64,000 nt of DNA from Pengzhenrongella frigida (GCF_004168625.1 NZ_SDWW01000014.1:1-64000); one strand, 5' to 3'. Counted from the stretch's first letter, positions 38,901 to 46,884 are shown. Numbers and translations: made by a program. Notes: generated from the letters alone by a model not told the origin.

Positions 38901-40385
38901 CCGGTCGTACTGCTCGATCTCGGACGAGGCGGTGCGGATCACGTCGGACAGGGACATCGCGTCGCGCACCCGGCGTCCGGACTCGATCCCGGCGAGCACC
39001 AGGAGGGACTCGGCGTTGCGGCGCATCCGGGTCGCGAGGTGGTCGAGGCGGAAGAGGTTGCTCAGGACGTTCGGGTCCTCTTCACTCCGCTCGAGCGCAT
39101 CGATGAACGAGATCTGCCGGTTCAGCAGCACCTGGTCGCGGCGGGCGACGTTGACGAACATCTCAGCGATCGAGCCACGCAGGGCGGCCTGCTCCTGCGC
39201 GATCTGGATCGTGGTCGCGTTGACGTCGTTGAAGGCCCGCGCCAGTCGGCCGACCTCGTCGCGCGAGGTCACGGGAATCTGCACGAGCGAGAGCTGGGGT
39301 GCGTCACCGGGCACCGAGACCTGCTCGACGAGCCGCGGCAGGGCTTCACGCACATCGCCGACGGCCTTGGTCAGGCGGCGCAGCGGGACGACGATCTGAC
39401 CGGCGATGAGCAGCGCGATCGCGATCGACAGCAGCACGATGAGACCGGTGGCCCCGATGGTCAACCGGGCCGAACGGATGGTCGCGGCCTCGTTGACGGC
39501 GGCCTTGTCGACGCTGATCTGGCGCACCTGCTCGGCGATCCCCGCCAGCTCATCGATCTCCGCCGCCGAGGCTTCCTGGAACGTCGCGAGGTCGACGTTC
39601 GACACGCTCAAGGCGTTGCCAGAGGAGAGCAGGAGCCGCTGGCCCGCGTAGGCCGCGTCCTGGCTCGTGAGCTGGATGTTGGTCAGACGGAGCTGATTGA
39701 CGGCGGTCCGCGCCTGCGCCCGAAGGGCCGTGGTCACGGCGATCGAGGGTGCGACGTTGACGACCTCGCGCACGTCGGCGCCGTCGGTGCTGATCACCTT
39801 GACGGCCGATGGCAGCTCGTGAACGATCCTCTCGCGCGCCTCGCCGACGAGGCCGTACGCGTCCAGGTACTTCGCGAGCGCGCGATCCGACAGCGCGTCC
39901 GCGACCGCGCGGGCCGTCTCGACGTGCAGCTTGATGATCGCGGTGTACTCGGCGTCGACGACCGTGGGCAGCAGGGCTGCGGTGACGTCCCACCGTGCCG
40001 GCAACGTCGGCAGAGTGTCGCGGGACTTCTTGGCCAGCGCGAGGTACTCGCCGACCGAGGCATCCAGAACGTCGACGTTGATCGGGGCGATCGCCACCGC
40101 ATACTCGGCGGACCTGGTGTCCGTCTCGGTGCGGGCGGCGTACAGGGCCTCACGAGGAGCGGCCGGATCGGCGAGGAACGCGAGCGTCTCCTGGCGTTCG
40201 ACCTGCAATGCCGCGGTGAACGCCCCGAGCTCGTCGGCAGTGCTGACCAGGCTGTCCACGGCACGCGCGACCTGGCTCGCCTCGATCGACTGCGACGAGA
40301 TCACGGAAGCGGCACCGAAAAGCACAAGTACGGGTACGGCGAGTGCCGCGAGCACTTTCCCGCGGATGCCCAACCTGCGCAGCAT
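35934..40385 (-). CDS. cvnA: CvnA, receptor-like sensor histidine kinase with very long C-terminal tail
   Basis: A 1,483-residue membrane sensor heading the conservon. TM1 is at 8-32, an extracellular nitrate/nitrite-sensing-like helical domain at 33-306 (VERQETLAFLADPAA), TM2 at 307-332 and HAMP at 333-396. A phosphoacceptor-like helix is at about 443-465 (LFRLDHLATRMRRNAESL, His449 region), and an HATPase domain at about 510-617 has N-box LLAELLENATMFSEPG and G-box VRDLGLGMSD. From about 620 the chain is low-complexity, rich in Pro, Ala, Val and Glu, with Trp-containing short motifs and a basic KRGWFGRRSAKP-type patch repeated in variant form (VKRGWRGRKQAP). The ATG at 40385 has GAGAGG 5 bases upstream. 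Confidence 0.92.
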   Translation of the reverse strand: MLRRLGIRGKVLAALAVPVLVLFGAASVISSQSIEASQVARAVDSLVSTADELGAFTAALQVERQETLAFLADPAAPREALYAARTETDTRSAEYAVAIAPINVDVLDASVGEYLALAKKSRDTLPTLPARWDVTAALLPTVVDAEYTAIIKLHVETARAVADALSDRALAKYLDAYGLVGEARERIVHELPSAVKVISTDGADVREVVNVAPSIAVTTALRAQARTAVNQLRLTNIQLTSQDAAYAGQRLLLSSGNALSVSNVDLATFQEASAAEIDELAGIAEQVRQISVDKAAVNEAATIRSARLTIGATGLIVLLSIAIALLIAGQIVVPLRRLTKAVGDVREALPRLVEQVSVPGDAPQLSLVQIPVTSRDEVGRLARAFNDVNATTIQIAQEQAALRGSIAEMFVNVARRDQVLLNRQISFIDALERSEEDPNVLSNLFRLDHLATRMRRNAESLLVLAGIESGRRVRDAMSLSDVIRTASSEIEQYDRIQLELGVDPNMIGFSALAGAHLLAELLENATMFSEPGTPVEVATSIDGDDVQVVVRDLGLGMSDAEIEAAHLKIRSTAAGDVLGAQHLGFYVVGRLAARLSADVVIAKSPNGIGTVITVRFPARLFEGTTALTDDSTTPSTSELGLSPALAEPEPPVVVPVDLAALTDGETSLGLPRRRPRVEAGAAAPDGSAVTPGAPESASGDAAALRPDESDLPTGALPPESVVDRDGRLFVLPPLEEARLTPELSVPEAGWAPEVSASRSTTSASQLPNRANAPRTVVGEDHGIGTRSTAPRVSKPDRGALFGGFRGRAADAPPSIDRPPLDRRTIPGAHDVSETETAVVPPVVASPEPRFDFVVPQLEPDEEPWAPQMSVGEPLVAPAEAVAPVTQVEVAAATPPVAVTPSAPTPAATIAGDAPVVFPILNEARAWGEDDVSSWKPAPQVEPVPAPGAGQWSAPELHPAPVVDEQVQPEVAVEHKVSAAWSVPDGASVPDVVPVPDVVPAPAVEILPVPSAVVYAPTPDAEATAPAKPAKRGWFGRRSAKPAVAAPWVPAEPLAAVEPASAAAVEPVAIVPERTSVLPKPFLPEPQAPAAPAAEAAAAVVGEPLAPAAPRSGRHSRQGAVESWPTLEENAAAAALAALHEEPQWVAPVVGGSETGALVKRSDARRPRTAAIAVVAATEPDPAPVADPAPVADPAMADPTDPPLPKVAWAPTSFGEIIGAALDPQPEPERSQAAAGPAEPSPRVKRGWRGRKQAPAAVDPSSVLPPRISAWEAPAVVPPLADAAPRWTPQRDQPEPVAYVPVDAIPSVPSSGWGAPVWAETGPDSTSDADRAADPADTRGVPSPAPPPVIVHRPPSSGVLDADVAAMLALRSDIQEQAFAELGQLAAYRPSAVGSNGGNSLTRRVPTAMPAQAPPIDEAGPTTRDPDQLRSRLSSFQSGTSRGRAAAEQPVEATGDAEAPSDTGTVITRPRAADAPRATHEEEE

Positions 40386-40561
40386 GGGTACCTCTCCGTC
40401 ACAGACCGGCGAACGCGCCGATAGTCGACCTGACCTGAGCGGTCGGGTGCCGTTCACATTTCATCGGCGCCAAGTGGGTCGGAGATTAGGGCCCACGGCG
40501 AACTTTATCTGCCGGGCTTCCCATCCGTCCGATTCGTCCCCGTGAGGTTAGGCTCCAGAAC

Positions 40562-41539
40562 GTGCGCGCCGTCGTCATTTCCTCCCCCGGGGGGCCCGAC
40601 GTCCTCGTCGAGCGCACCCTGCCCGACCCCACCCCTGGCCGCGGCGAGGTGCTGATCGACGTCGCCGCGGCGGGCGTGAACCGCGCCGATCTGCTGCAGC
40701 GGCAAGGAAAGTACCCGCCACCGCCCGGCGCTCCGACCTGGCCGGGCCTGGAGGTGTCGGGCACGATCGCGGCCATGGGTCCCGGTGCGGTGTCCTGGTC
40801 GGTCGGGACGCGGGTGTGCGCCCTGCTCGGCGGTGGGGGCTACGCCGACCTCGTCGTCGCGCCCGCGGCCCAGCTCCTGCCCGTGCCGCCGGGGCTGGAC
40901 CTCGGGGCGGCCGCCGCGCTCCCCGAGGCCGTCTGCACCGCGTGGTCGAACCTGGTCGACGCCGGCCGGCTGCGGGCCGGGGAGTGGGTCCTCGTCCAGG
41001 GCGGCTCCGGCGGTGTCGGTTCGGTCGCCATCCAGCTCGCCGTCGCGCTCGGGGCCCGCGTGGCGACGACCGCCGGCGGTCCCGAGCGCACCGCTCGGTG
41101 CGCCGCGCTCGGGGCCGAGCTCGTGATCGACCACCGGACCCAGGACGTCACCCGCACCGTGCTCGAGGCCACCGGTGGCCGGGGCGTCGACGTCGTGCTC
41201 GACGTGCTCGGCGCCGGCGCGCTGGCCGCGAACCTCGAGTCGCTCGCGATCGGCGGGCGGCTCGTGGTGATCGGGCTGCAGCAGGGCCGCCGCGCCGAGC
41301 TCGACCTCGGCCTGCTCCTCACCCGGCGCGCCTCGGTCATCGGGACCACGCTGCGCGCGCGCTCGACCGCGGAGAAGACCGCTCTCGTCGCCGCGTTGTG
41401 CGCCCACGCCTGGCCGATGCTCGACGACGGTCGGCTGCGCCCGATCGTGCACGCCCGGATCCCGTTCGATCGGGCCCGTGAGGCGCACGAGCTGCTCGAG
41501 TCCGGCGAGGTGTTCGGCAAGGTGCTGCTCGTCCCCTGA
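40562..41539 (+). CDS. NAD(P)H-quinone oxidoreductase, zinc-free MDR family
   Basis: A 325-residue medium-chain reductase of the quinone oxidoreductase (PIG3/QOR-like) type, which reduces quinones or enones with NADPH. Visible are MRAVVISSPGGPDVL, AAGVNRADLLQRQGKYPPPPGAP (the PIG3-like signature, in parts), ALPEAVCTAWSNL, the Rossmann VLVQGGSGGVGSVAIQLA and the closing GKVLLVP. No zinc ligands are present. The start is GTG at 40562. It is divergent from cvnA across 176 bp that hold no gene but are locally AT-richer, fitting two promoters. Confidence 0.92.
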   Translation: MRAVVISSPGGPDVLVERTLPDPTPGRGEVLIDVAAAGVNRADLLQRQGKYPPPPGAPTWPGLEVSGTIAAMGPGAVSWSVGTRVCALLGGGGYADLVVAPAAQLLPVPPGLDLGAAAALPEAVCTAWSNLVDAGRLRAGEWVLVQGGSGGVGSVAIQLAVALGARVATTAGGPERTARCAALGAELVIDHRTQDVTRTVLEATGGRGVDVVLDVLGAGALAANLESLAIGGRLVVIGLQQGRRAELDLGLLLTRRASVIGTTLRARSTAEKTALVAALCAHAWPMLDDGRLRPIVHARIPFDRAREAHELLESGEVFGKVLLVP

Positions 41540-41571
41540 CCGGCCGACCCGGACCGCCGTTCGCGGGCGGA

Positions 41572-41586
41572 CCCGCCGCCGGCGGG
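41572..41586. terminator. Small GC hairpin after the oxidoreductase
   Basis: CCCGCC (41572-41577), a 3-base loop and GGCGGG (41581-41586), placed 33 bases after the oxidoreductase stop and 13 before the next start. It could be a weak terminator or could fold near the ribosome binding site of the bpa gene. Confidence 0.35.
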
Positions 41587-41599
41587 CAATGATGGGCGG

Positions 41600-42220
41600 A
41601 TGATCGACAGCGACGACGGCCCCGCAGTGCACCCGACGGATCCGGACACGCCCGTGGCCCGAGGCATCGTCGTCGGCCCCGACGACCGGGGCTGGGACGA
41701 GGCGCGGCCCGGCGATCGCGCGGCGGTCGCCCGGAGCGAGGACTCGAGCGGCGCTGCCGGGGCCGGCGACGAGCCGGGCGAGAACCCGGCCGAGCTGGTC
41801 GACCAGCCCGCGAAGGTGATGCGGATCGGGACGATGATCAAGCAGCTGCTCGAGGAGGTCCGGAGCGCCCCGCTCGACGAGGCCGCCCGGACCCGGCTGG
41901 CCGCCGTGCACGAGCGCTCGCTGCACGAGCTGGAAGACGGCCTGTCCCCCGAGCTGGTCGCCGAGCTGCACCGCATCACCCTGCCGCTGGGGGCGGACGG
42001 CATCCCGTCGGACGCGGAGCTCCGCATCGCCCAGGCGCAGCTCGTCGGTTGGCTCGAGGGCCTGTTCCACGGCATCCAGACCGCGCTCGTCGCGCAGCAG
42101 ATGGCCGCGCAGAGCCAGCTCGCCCACATGCGTCGCGGGCTGCCGCCGGGCCTGGAGCTCGCCCCGGGGACCGCCCCGGCGCTCCCGCAGGCGGCCGACG
42201 GCCCCGGCCAGTACCTCTGA
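41600..42220 (+). CDS. bpa: Bacterial proteasome activator Bpa (PafE-like, DUF2587)
   Basis: A 206-residue protein. The first 65 residues are acidic and disordered. The helical core follows: KVMRIGTMIKQLLEEVRSAPLDE, in parts RIGTMIKQLLEEV and LHELEDGLSPELVAEL, then QLVGWLEGLFHGIQTALVAQQ. The chain ends GQYL, the C-terminal motif by which Bpa of Mycobacterium docks to the 20S proteasome and opens its gate independently of ATP. It implies a proteasome core elsewhere in the genome; no prcA/prcB is in this window. Confidence 0.92.
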   Translation: MIDSDDGPAVHPTDPDTPVARGIVVGPDDRGWDEARPGDRAAVARSEDSSGAAGAGDEPGENPAELVDQPAKVMRIGTMIKQLLEEVRSAPLDEAARTRLAAVHERSLHELEDGLSPELVAELHRITLPLGADGIPSDAELRIAQAQLVGWLEGLFHGIQTALVAQQMAAQSQLAHMRRGLPPGLELAPGTAPALPQAADGPGQYL

Positions 42221-42236
42221 CCCGCTGACGCGGGCT

Positions 42237-43136
42237 CTACGCGGCGGGCTCGGTCCGCGGTCGACGCGGGGACGGTGCGGTGGTGAGCGCGATCGCCCCC
42301 GAGACCGCGAGGAGGCCCGCGATCTCGAGCGGGGTCGGCAGCTGGCGCAGGACGACGGCGCCCACGACCGCCGCCGTCGCCGGCAGCAGGGCGAGCATGA
42401 CCGCGAACGTCGCCGCGCTGACCCGCCGCAGCACGACCTGCTCGATCGCGTAGGGGATCACCGACGAGAGCACCGCGATCCCGAACACGGCGGCCGCCAG
42501 TCGCCAGTCGCCCAGGACGGGCGCGGCTCCGGCCGCGAGGAACGGCGCGAACACGATCGCGCCTGCGGTCATGGCCAGCGAGAGCGACGTCACCCCGGAC
42601 CCCTTCAGCGCGACGCGGCGCCCCAGCACGATGTAGCAGGCCCAGCACACGGCCGCCGCGCCGATCGCGACGAGACCGATGACGACGTCGGGCCCGCCAC
42701 CCTGCGTGAGCGTGACGCCCGCGAGCAGGGCCACCCCGGCCGCCGCGAGGATGATCCCGATCCGCTCCCGCCGACCCCGGCCGGTGATGGTCGCGACGGC
42801 GATCGGCCCGATGAACTCGATCGCGACCGCCGTCCCGAGCGGCAGGTGGTCGATGGCGATGTAGAACGTCACGTTCATGGCGGCGAGCACCGAACCGAAG
42901 ACGGCCACCGCGACCAGGTCGCGGCGCGACCACCTCGTCCGCCACGGCCGACGCCACCCGAGCAGCACCCCGGCGGCGACGACGATGCGCAGCCACGCGA
43001 CGTTCGGCGCCGCGAGCACGGTGAACAGGCCGACGGCCAGCGCGGCACCGAGGTACTGGGTCAGTCCCGAGACGACGAACAGGGCCAGCGCGGGCACCCG
43101 GTCGAGGGGGGAGCCGGGGCCGGGTCGGGGTTGCAC
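42237..43136 (-). CDS. EamA-family transporter (RhtA/DMT type)
   Basis: A 299-residue integral membrane protein with ten predicted helices in two EamA halves (about 12-140 and 150-285). It includes NVTFYIAIDHLPLGTAVAIEFIGPI, seen as AIDHLPLGTAVAIEFIGP, which is characteristic of the RhtA-like threonine/homoserine exporters. A second half has SSVIPYAIEQVVLRRVSAATFAV. The basic tail RRPRTEP is cytoplasmic. The start is uncertain: GTG at 43136 or 43142, both without a good ribosome binding site. It follows sucrose phosphorylase on the same strand, 65 bp away, but is probably unrelated in function. Confidence 0.88.
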   Translation of the reverse strand: MQPRPGPGSPLDRVPALALFVVSGLTQYLGAALAVGLFTVLAAPNVAWLRIVVAAGVLLGWRRPWRTRWSRRDLVAVAVFGSVLAAMNVTFYIAIDHLPLGTAVAIEFIGPIAVATITGRGRRERIGIILAAAGVALLAGVTLTQGGGPDVVIGLVAIGAAAVCWACYIVLGRRVALKGSGVTSLSLAMTAGAIVFAPFLAAGAAPVLGDWRLAAAVFGIAVLSSVIPYAIEQVVLRRVSAATFAVMLALLPATAAVVGAVVLRQLPTPLEIAGLLAVSGAIALTTAPSPRRPRTEPAA

Positions 43137-43201
43137 GCCCACACCGTAGTGCGCCGACGCCGCACCCCCGCCGGCCCAGCTCTCGGTCCGAGCTGCCGGT
43201 C

Positions 43202-44713
43202 TCAGCTGCCGGAAGGGTCGACCGTCGCCAGCTCGCGCAGATCGGTGCAGGTGCGCGCGGTGCCGTCCGGCCCGGTCCAGGTCAGGGTCGCCTCCTTGGT
43301 GGCGAAGGCGACGTCCAGCGCGGCGGTGTGCGCGCCCTCGGTCCAGGTCAGGGTCAGGCGGTCGCCGCCGCCACCGACCGTGCACTCGCCGGCGAAGGCC
43401 GGGTGGGTGTTGCGGAACCGGATCAGCCCGGACAGCGCGGCCACGACAGGTCGGGCCAGGTCGCTGTCGATCTCGGCGCGCGTGTAGCTGTGCCGGTTGA
43501 TGTCGCGGCCGACGCCGGAGCGGGCCAGCAGGTCCATGTCGTTGCCGCCGGCCAGCAGCCCGACGTAGTACACCTGCGGGATCCCCGGCGTAAAGAACTG
43601 CACGGCGCGGGCGATGAGGTAGGCGCGGTCGTCCCGGCCGAGCGCGTCGTAGTAGGTGCAGTTGACCTGATAGACGTCGAGGTTGGACGCGGCCCAGCCG
43701 GTCGCCTTGCGCGAGCTTCCACCGGAGCGCTCGTGGATGCCCTCGACGAGATCGTGCACCTGGTCGGGGGTGAGCAGGCCGGGGCGGCCGTCGCCCATCT
43801 GGTCGGGGCCGACGTCGATCACCCCGATCCCGTCGTGGGTGTCGAGCACCGTGACGGCGTTCGCCGGGCGCACGTCGAGCCACCGGTGCAACGGGGCGGC
43901 GTCGCCCGTGGACAACGAGTGCAGCAGCAGGGGCGGCAGTGCGAAGTCGTACACCCGGTCCACCGCGGAACCGATGGCGATCTGACGCTCGAAGTGGGCG
44001 TGGATCTCGACCAGCACCTGCACCCCCAGCTCCCGCGCCCGAGCCGTGAGCTCATCGATGAACCCGAACGTCTGCGGGGTCATGAACGACGACGTGCCGG
44101 CCGACTTGATCGCGTAGCCCACCGCGTCGAGCCGCACCATGGACACACCGCCCTGCGCCAGCGTCGTCAGCACCCGGTCGAGGTAGGCGCGAGCCGTCGG
44201 GTTGGCAAGGTTGAGGTCGATCTGCTGGCTGGTGAAGGTCGTCCACACGAGGCGCTTGCGCCTTCCGAGCGTGAGGACGGCGAACGGCAGGCCCGGGCGT
44301 GGGCGGTAGATCCCGACCAGGTCGGCCTCGGTCGCGCCCAGCGGGTAGACGTCGTCCATGGTGAGGAACATCCCCGCGTGCGGGGACTCGTCGCCGCGGG
44401 CCACCACGTCCCGGAACTCCGCCGAGTCGGCCGAGACGTGGTTGACGATGAGGTCGACCATCAGCGTGTACTCGGCACCCAGCGCGCGCACGTCGTCCCA
44501 GGTACCGAGCCGCGGGTCGACCGCCGCATGGTCCATCGGGTCGAAGCCGGCATCGGCGCCGTCGAACGGGGTGAAGAACGGCAGGATGTGCACCCCCGTG
44601 AACAGCCCCGCCATCGGCCCGTCCAGGATCTCCCGGAGCTGCGCGAGGCTGCCCCCGAGCCGGTCCGCATACGCAATCAGCTGGACGCCTTCGCGTGCCT
44701 GTGCCGTGTCCAT
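43202..44713 (-). CDS. Sucrose phosphorylase (GH13_18)
   Basis: Splits sucrose with phosphate to glucose-1-phosphate and fructose in the cytoplasm. It has 503 residues, the normal length. GH13 catalytic residues are visible: nucleophile Asp196 (MVRLDAVGYA), acid/base Glu236 (VLVEIHAHFE) and Asp294 (VLDTHDGIGVID). These are offset by 4 from the Bifidobacterium enzyme (192/232/290). Further markers are LPFFTPFDGADAGFDPMDH and PQVYYVGLLAGGNDMDLL. It is the last gene of the sugar operon after two permeases. Related GH13_18 enzymes act on sucrose-6-phosphate or glucosylglycerate, so the substrate should be treated as likely rather than proven. Confidence 0.92.
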   Translation of the reverse strand: MDTAQAREGVQLIAYADRLGGSLAQLREILDGPMAGLFTGVHILPFFTPFDGADAGFDPMDHAAVDPRLGTWDDVRALGAEYTLMVDLIVNHVSADSAEFRDVVARGDESPHAGMFLTMDDVYPLGATEADLVGIYRPRPGLPFAVLTLGRRKRLVWTTFTSQQIDLNLANPTARAYLDRVLTTLAQGGVSMVRLDAVGYAIKSAGTSSFMTPQTFGFIDELTARARELGVQVLVEIHAHFERQIAIGSAVDRVYDFALPPLLLHSLSTGDAAPLHRWLDVRPANAVTVLDTHDGIGVIDVGPDQMGDGRPGLLTPDQVHDLVEGIHERSGGSSRKATGWAASNLDVYQVNCTYYDALGRDDRAYLIARAVQFFTPGIPQVYYVGLLAGGNDMDLLARSGVGRDINRHSYTRAEIDSDLARPVVAALSGLIRFRNTHPAFAGECTVGGGGDRLTLTWTEGAHTAALDVAFATKEATLTWTGPDGTARTCTDLRELATVDPSGS

Positions 44714-44772
44714 GCCACTCGCTTTCGGTGCCGAAGGTCAATGGGCGATGCGCGTGAGCGGGCGCAAGATCC

Positions 44773-44812
44773 GCGCGCCTGCGCGGTGTCGGTCGTGCGC
44801 GCCTGCGCGGTG
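44773..44812. repeat. 24-bp-period direct repeat between permease and sucrose phosphorylase genes
   Basis: GCGCGCCTGCGCGGTG occurs at 44773-44788 and 44797-44812, separated by TCGGTCGT. The copies lie in the 162-bp intercistronic gap, immediately after the hairpin below in transcript order. Confidence 0.6.
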
Positions 44813-44821
44813 AAACAGCGA

Positions 44822-44860
44822 TCGGCCCGCGCTCCGCACTCGATGCGGGACGCGGACCGA
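44822..44860 (-). terminator. Intercistronic stem-loop after the second permease gene
   Basis: TCGG/CCGA, CGCG/CGCG and CCGCA/TGCGG stack into one interrupted stem with a 5-base loop, 15 bases after the permease stop. It may partly terminate or stabilise the mRNA so that sucrose phosphorylase is expressed at a different level from the permeases. Confidence 0.5.
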
Positions 44861-44875
44861 CCGGTTGAGCCGGGG

Positions 44876-45811
44876 TCAGCCCTTGAGCCCGCCCGCGAGC
44901 AGGCCGCGGACGAAGTACCGCTGCAGGGCGATGAACACCACGACCGGGACGATGATCGCGACGAACGAGCCCGCGGAGAGCAGGTGCCACGCGGTGTCGC
45001 GGGTACCGCTCAGGTTGGCCAGGCCCACCGTGATCGGCGCAACCGCCGTCCCGCCACCCGCGAAGGTGAGCGCGACGAGCAGGTCGTTCCAGACCCAGAG
45101 GAACTGGAAGATGCCGAAAGCCGCGATCGCCGGCTTCATGAGCGGCAGCAGCACCCGGAACAGGATCTTCACGTGTCCGGCGCCATCCATGCGCGCCGCC
45201 TCGATGAGCTCCTTCGGGATCTCCTTCATGAAGTTGTGCAGGATGAAGATCGCCAGCGGGAGCGCGAAGATCGAGTGGGACAGCCAGATCGTCCAGAACG
45301 TCCCTGCGAGCCCGGCGTCCACGTACAGGGTGAGCAGCGGGATCAGGGTGACCTGGATGGGCACGATCTGCAGCGCGAAGACGGCCACGAACAGCGCGTT
45401 CCGACCGCGGAAGTCGATCCAGGCGAACGCGTACGCCGCCAGGATCGCGAGGCAGATCGGGATGATCACTGCCGGGATGACGATGACGAACGAGTTGACG
45501 AAGTAGGCCCCCAGCCCCGAGGAACCCTCGGTGCTGAGCACCGCCTTGTAGTTGTCCAGGGTCGTCTCGGGATTGGCGAAGAAGGTCCACCACCCGGAGG
45601 TCTTGATCGCGAGCTCCGGACGGAAGGACGTGACCAGCAGTCCGAACGTCGGGACCGTCCAGAGGAACGCGAGGACCACGGCGACGAAGGACGCCCACGG
45701 CGACGTGAGCTTCTTCTTGGCATTGATCGCTGCTCGACCGGCAGCCGACCGGGCCTGGAGCGCGGCCCGCTCCTCAGGCGTGAGATCGAGCTGGGGCGTG
45801 ACGGTGCTCAT
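44876..45811 (-). CDS. Carbohydrate ABC transporter permease (MalG/CUT1 type)
   Basis: Second membrane subunit of the sugar importer, 311 residues with six predicted helices after a 35-residue cytoplasmic N-terminus. The EAA loop that contacts the ATPase is EAARMDGAGHVKILFRVLLP. The C-terminus ends in QRYFVRGLLAGGLKG, typical of CUT1 permeases. Its ATG overlaps the stop of the first permease as ATGA. Confidence 0.94.
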   Translation of the reverse strand: MSTVTPQLDLTPEERAALQARSAAGRAAINAKKKLTSPWASFVAVVLAFLWTVPTFGLLVTSFRPELAIKTSGWWTFFANPETTLDNYKAVLSTEGSSGLGAYFVNSFVIVIPAVIIPICLAILAAYAFAWIDFRGRNALFVAVFALQIVPIQVTLIPLLTLYVDAGLAGTFWTIWLSHSIFALPLAIFILHNFMKEIPKELIEAARMDGAGHVKILFRVLLPLMKPAIAAFGIFQFLWVWNDLLVALTFAGGGTAVAPITVGLANLSGTRDTAWHLLSAGSFVAIIVPVVVFIALQRYFVRGLLAGGLKG

Positions 45812-46773
45812 CGTGCCTCCGATGCGCGCAGCTGGTGGACGTTGTAGACCACGATGGGAACGACCAGGACGAAGAGCAGCACGGCCAGCGCGGCACCGAG
45901 CCCCTGGTTGTCGCTGCGGAAGCTCTGCGAGTAGAACTCGTTCGCCACCACACTGGTGTCGAACTGCCCACCGGTCATCGTGCGGACGATGTCGAAGACC
46001 TTCAGCGTGGCGATCGAGATCGTGGTCATCACCACGACGACCGACGGGCGGATGGCGGGCAGCGTCACGAACCGGAACATCTCGAACGGGTTCACCCCGT
46101 CGAGGCGGGCGGCTTCGATGACGTCGTCAGGGATCGCCTTGATCGACGCCGACAGGATGGTCATCGCAAACCCGGCCTGGATCCAGATCATCACCACGAT
46201 GAGGAAGAGGGTGTTGAACGGGGTGCTGATCAAGAATTGTTGGGGTGGTAGCCCGACCCACACCAGAATCTGGTTGAGCAGGCCGATCTGGTTGACGTTG
46301 GGCTGGTCGGGCCGGAAGGCGTAGACGAACTTCCAGATGACCGAGGCGGCGACGAACGAGATGGCCATCGGCAGGAAGATGAGGGCCTTCGCCGGTCCCT
46401 CCCCGCGGGCACCGTCCACGAGGATCGCGTAGAGCAGCCCGATGGCGGTCGCGACGAAGGGGGTGATCAACACCCAGATCGCGGTGTTCCGCAGCACGAT
46501 GAGCTGCTCGGCCGAACCGAAGATCGTCTCGTAGTTGCCGAGCCCGATGAACGACGTGCCGGCCGCGTCGAAGAAGGAATAGAAGATCGTGCGAACTGCG
46601 GGGTAGAGCAGCCCGACCGTCAGCATGATGGCGGTCGGCAGGAGAAACAGGAATGCCACCCGCTTACCGCTGGTGCGCTCTGATCGCCCGGCGATGAAGA
46701 GGATGACCCCCACCACGGCGACGAAAATCAGAATCGCGAGAGCCATGGTCAGGAACTTCGTTGCGATGTCCAT
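45808..46773 (-). CDS. Carbohydrate ABC transporter permease (MalF/CUT1 type)
   Basis: First membrane subunit of the importer, 321 residues with about seven helices. The EAA loop is EAARLDGVNPFEMFRFVTLP, and family markers VWPALGLA-like and GQFDTSVVANEFYSQSF occur in sequence. It follows the binding-protein gene after a 111-bp gap with a strong hairpin, and its stop overlaps the next permease. Confidence 0.94.
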   Translation of the reverse strand: MDIATKFLTMALAILIFVAVVGVILFIAGRSERTSGKRVAFLFLLPTAIMLTVGLLYPAVRTIFYSFFDAAGTSFIGLGNYETIFGSAEQLIVLRNTAIWVLITPFVATAIGLLYAILVDGARGEGPAKALIFLPMAISFVAASVIWKFVYAFRPDQPNVNQIGLLNQILVWVGLPPQQFLISTPFNTLFLIVVMIWIQAGFAMTILSASIKAIPDDVIEAARLDGVNPFEMFRFVTLPAIRPSVVVVMTTISIATLKVFDIVRTMTGGQFDTSVVANEFYSQSFRSDNQGLGAALAVLLFVLVVPIVVYNVHQLRASEAR

Positions 46774-46809
46774 CTGAGCCCATCACCTCCTCGTGAGAGC
46801 GAACGGGTG

Positions 46810-46847
46810 CCCGGGCGTGCACGCTGCGCTAGCCGTGCACGCCCGGG
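46810..46847 (-). promoter_or_regulatory. Intercistronic stem-loop between binding-protein and permease genes
   Basis: CCCGGGCGTGCACG (46810-46823) and CGTGCACGCCCGGG (46834-46847) form a perfect 14-bp stem with a 10-base loop, 37 bases after the binding-protein stop. In many ABC operons such a structure protects the upstream mRNA and limits read-through, so that binding protein exceeds permease. That role is inferred here. Confidence 0.75.
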
Positions 46848-46884
46848 TTGTCCCGAAGATCAGTCAATCAGGGTGGTCAAACGA

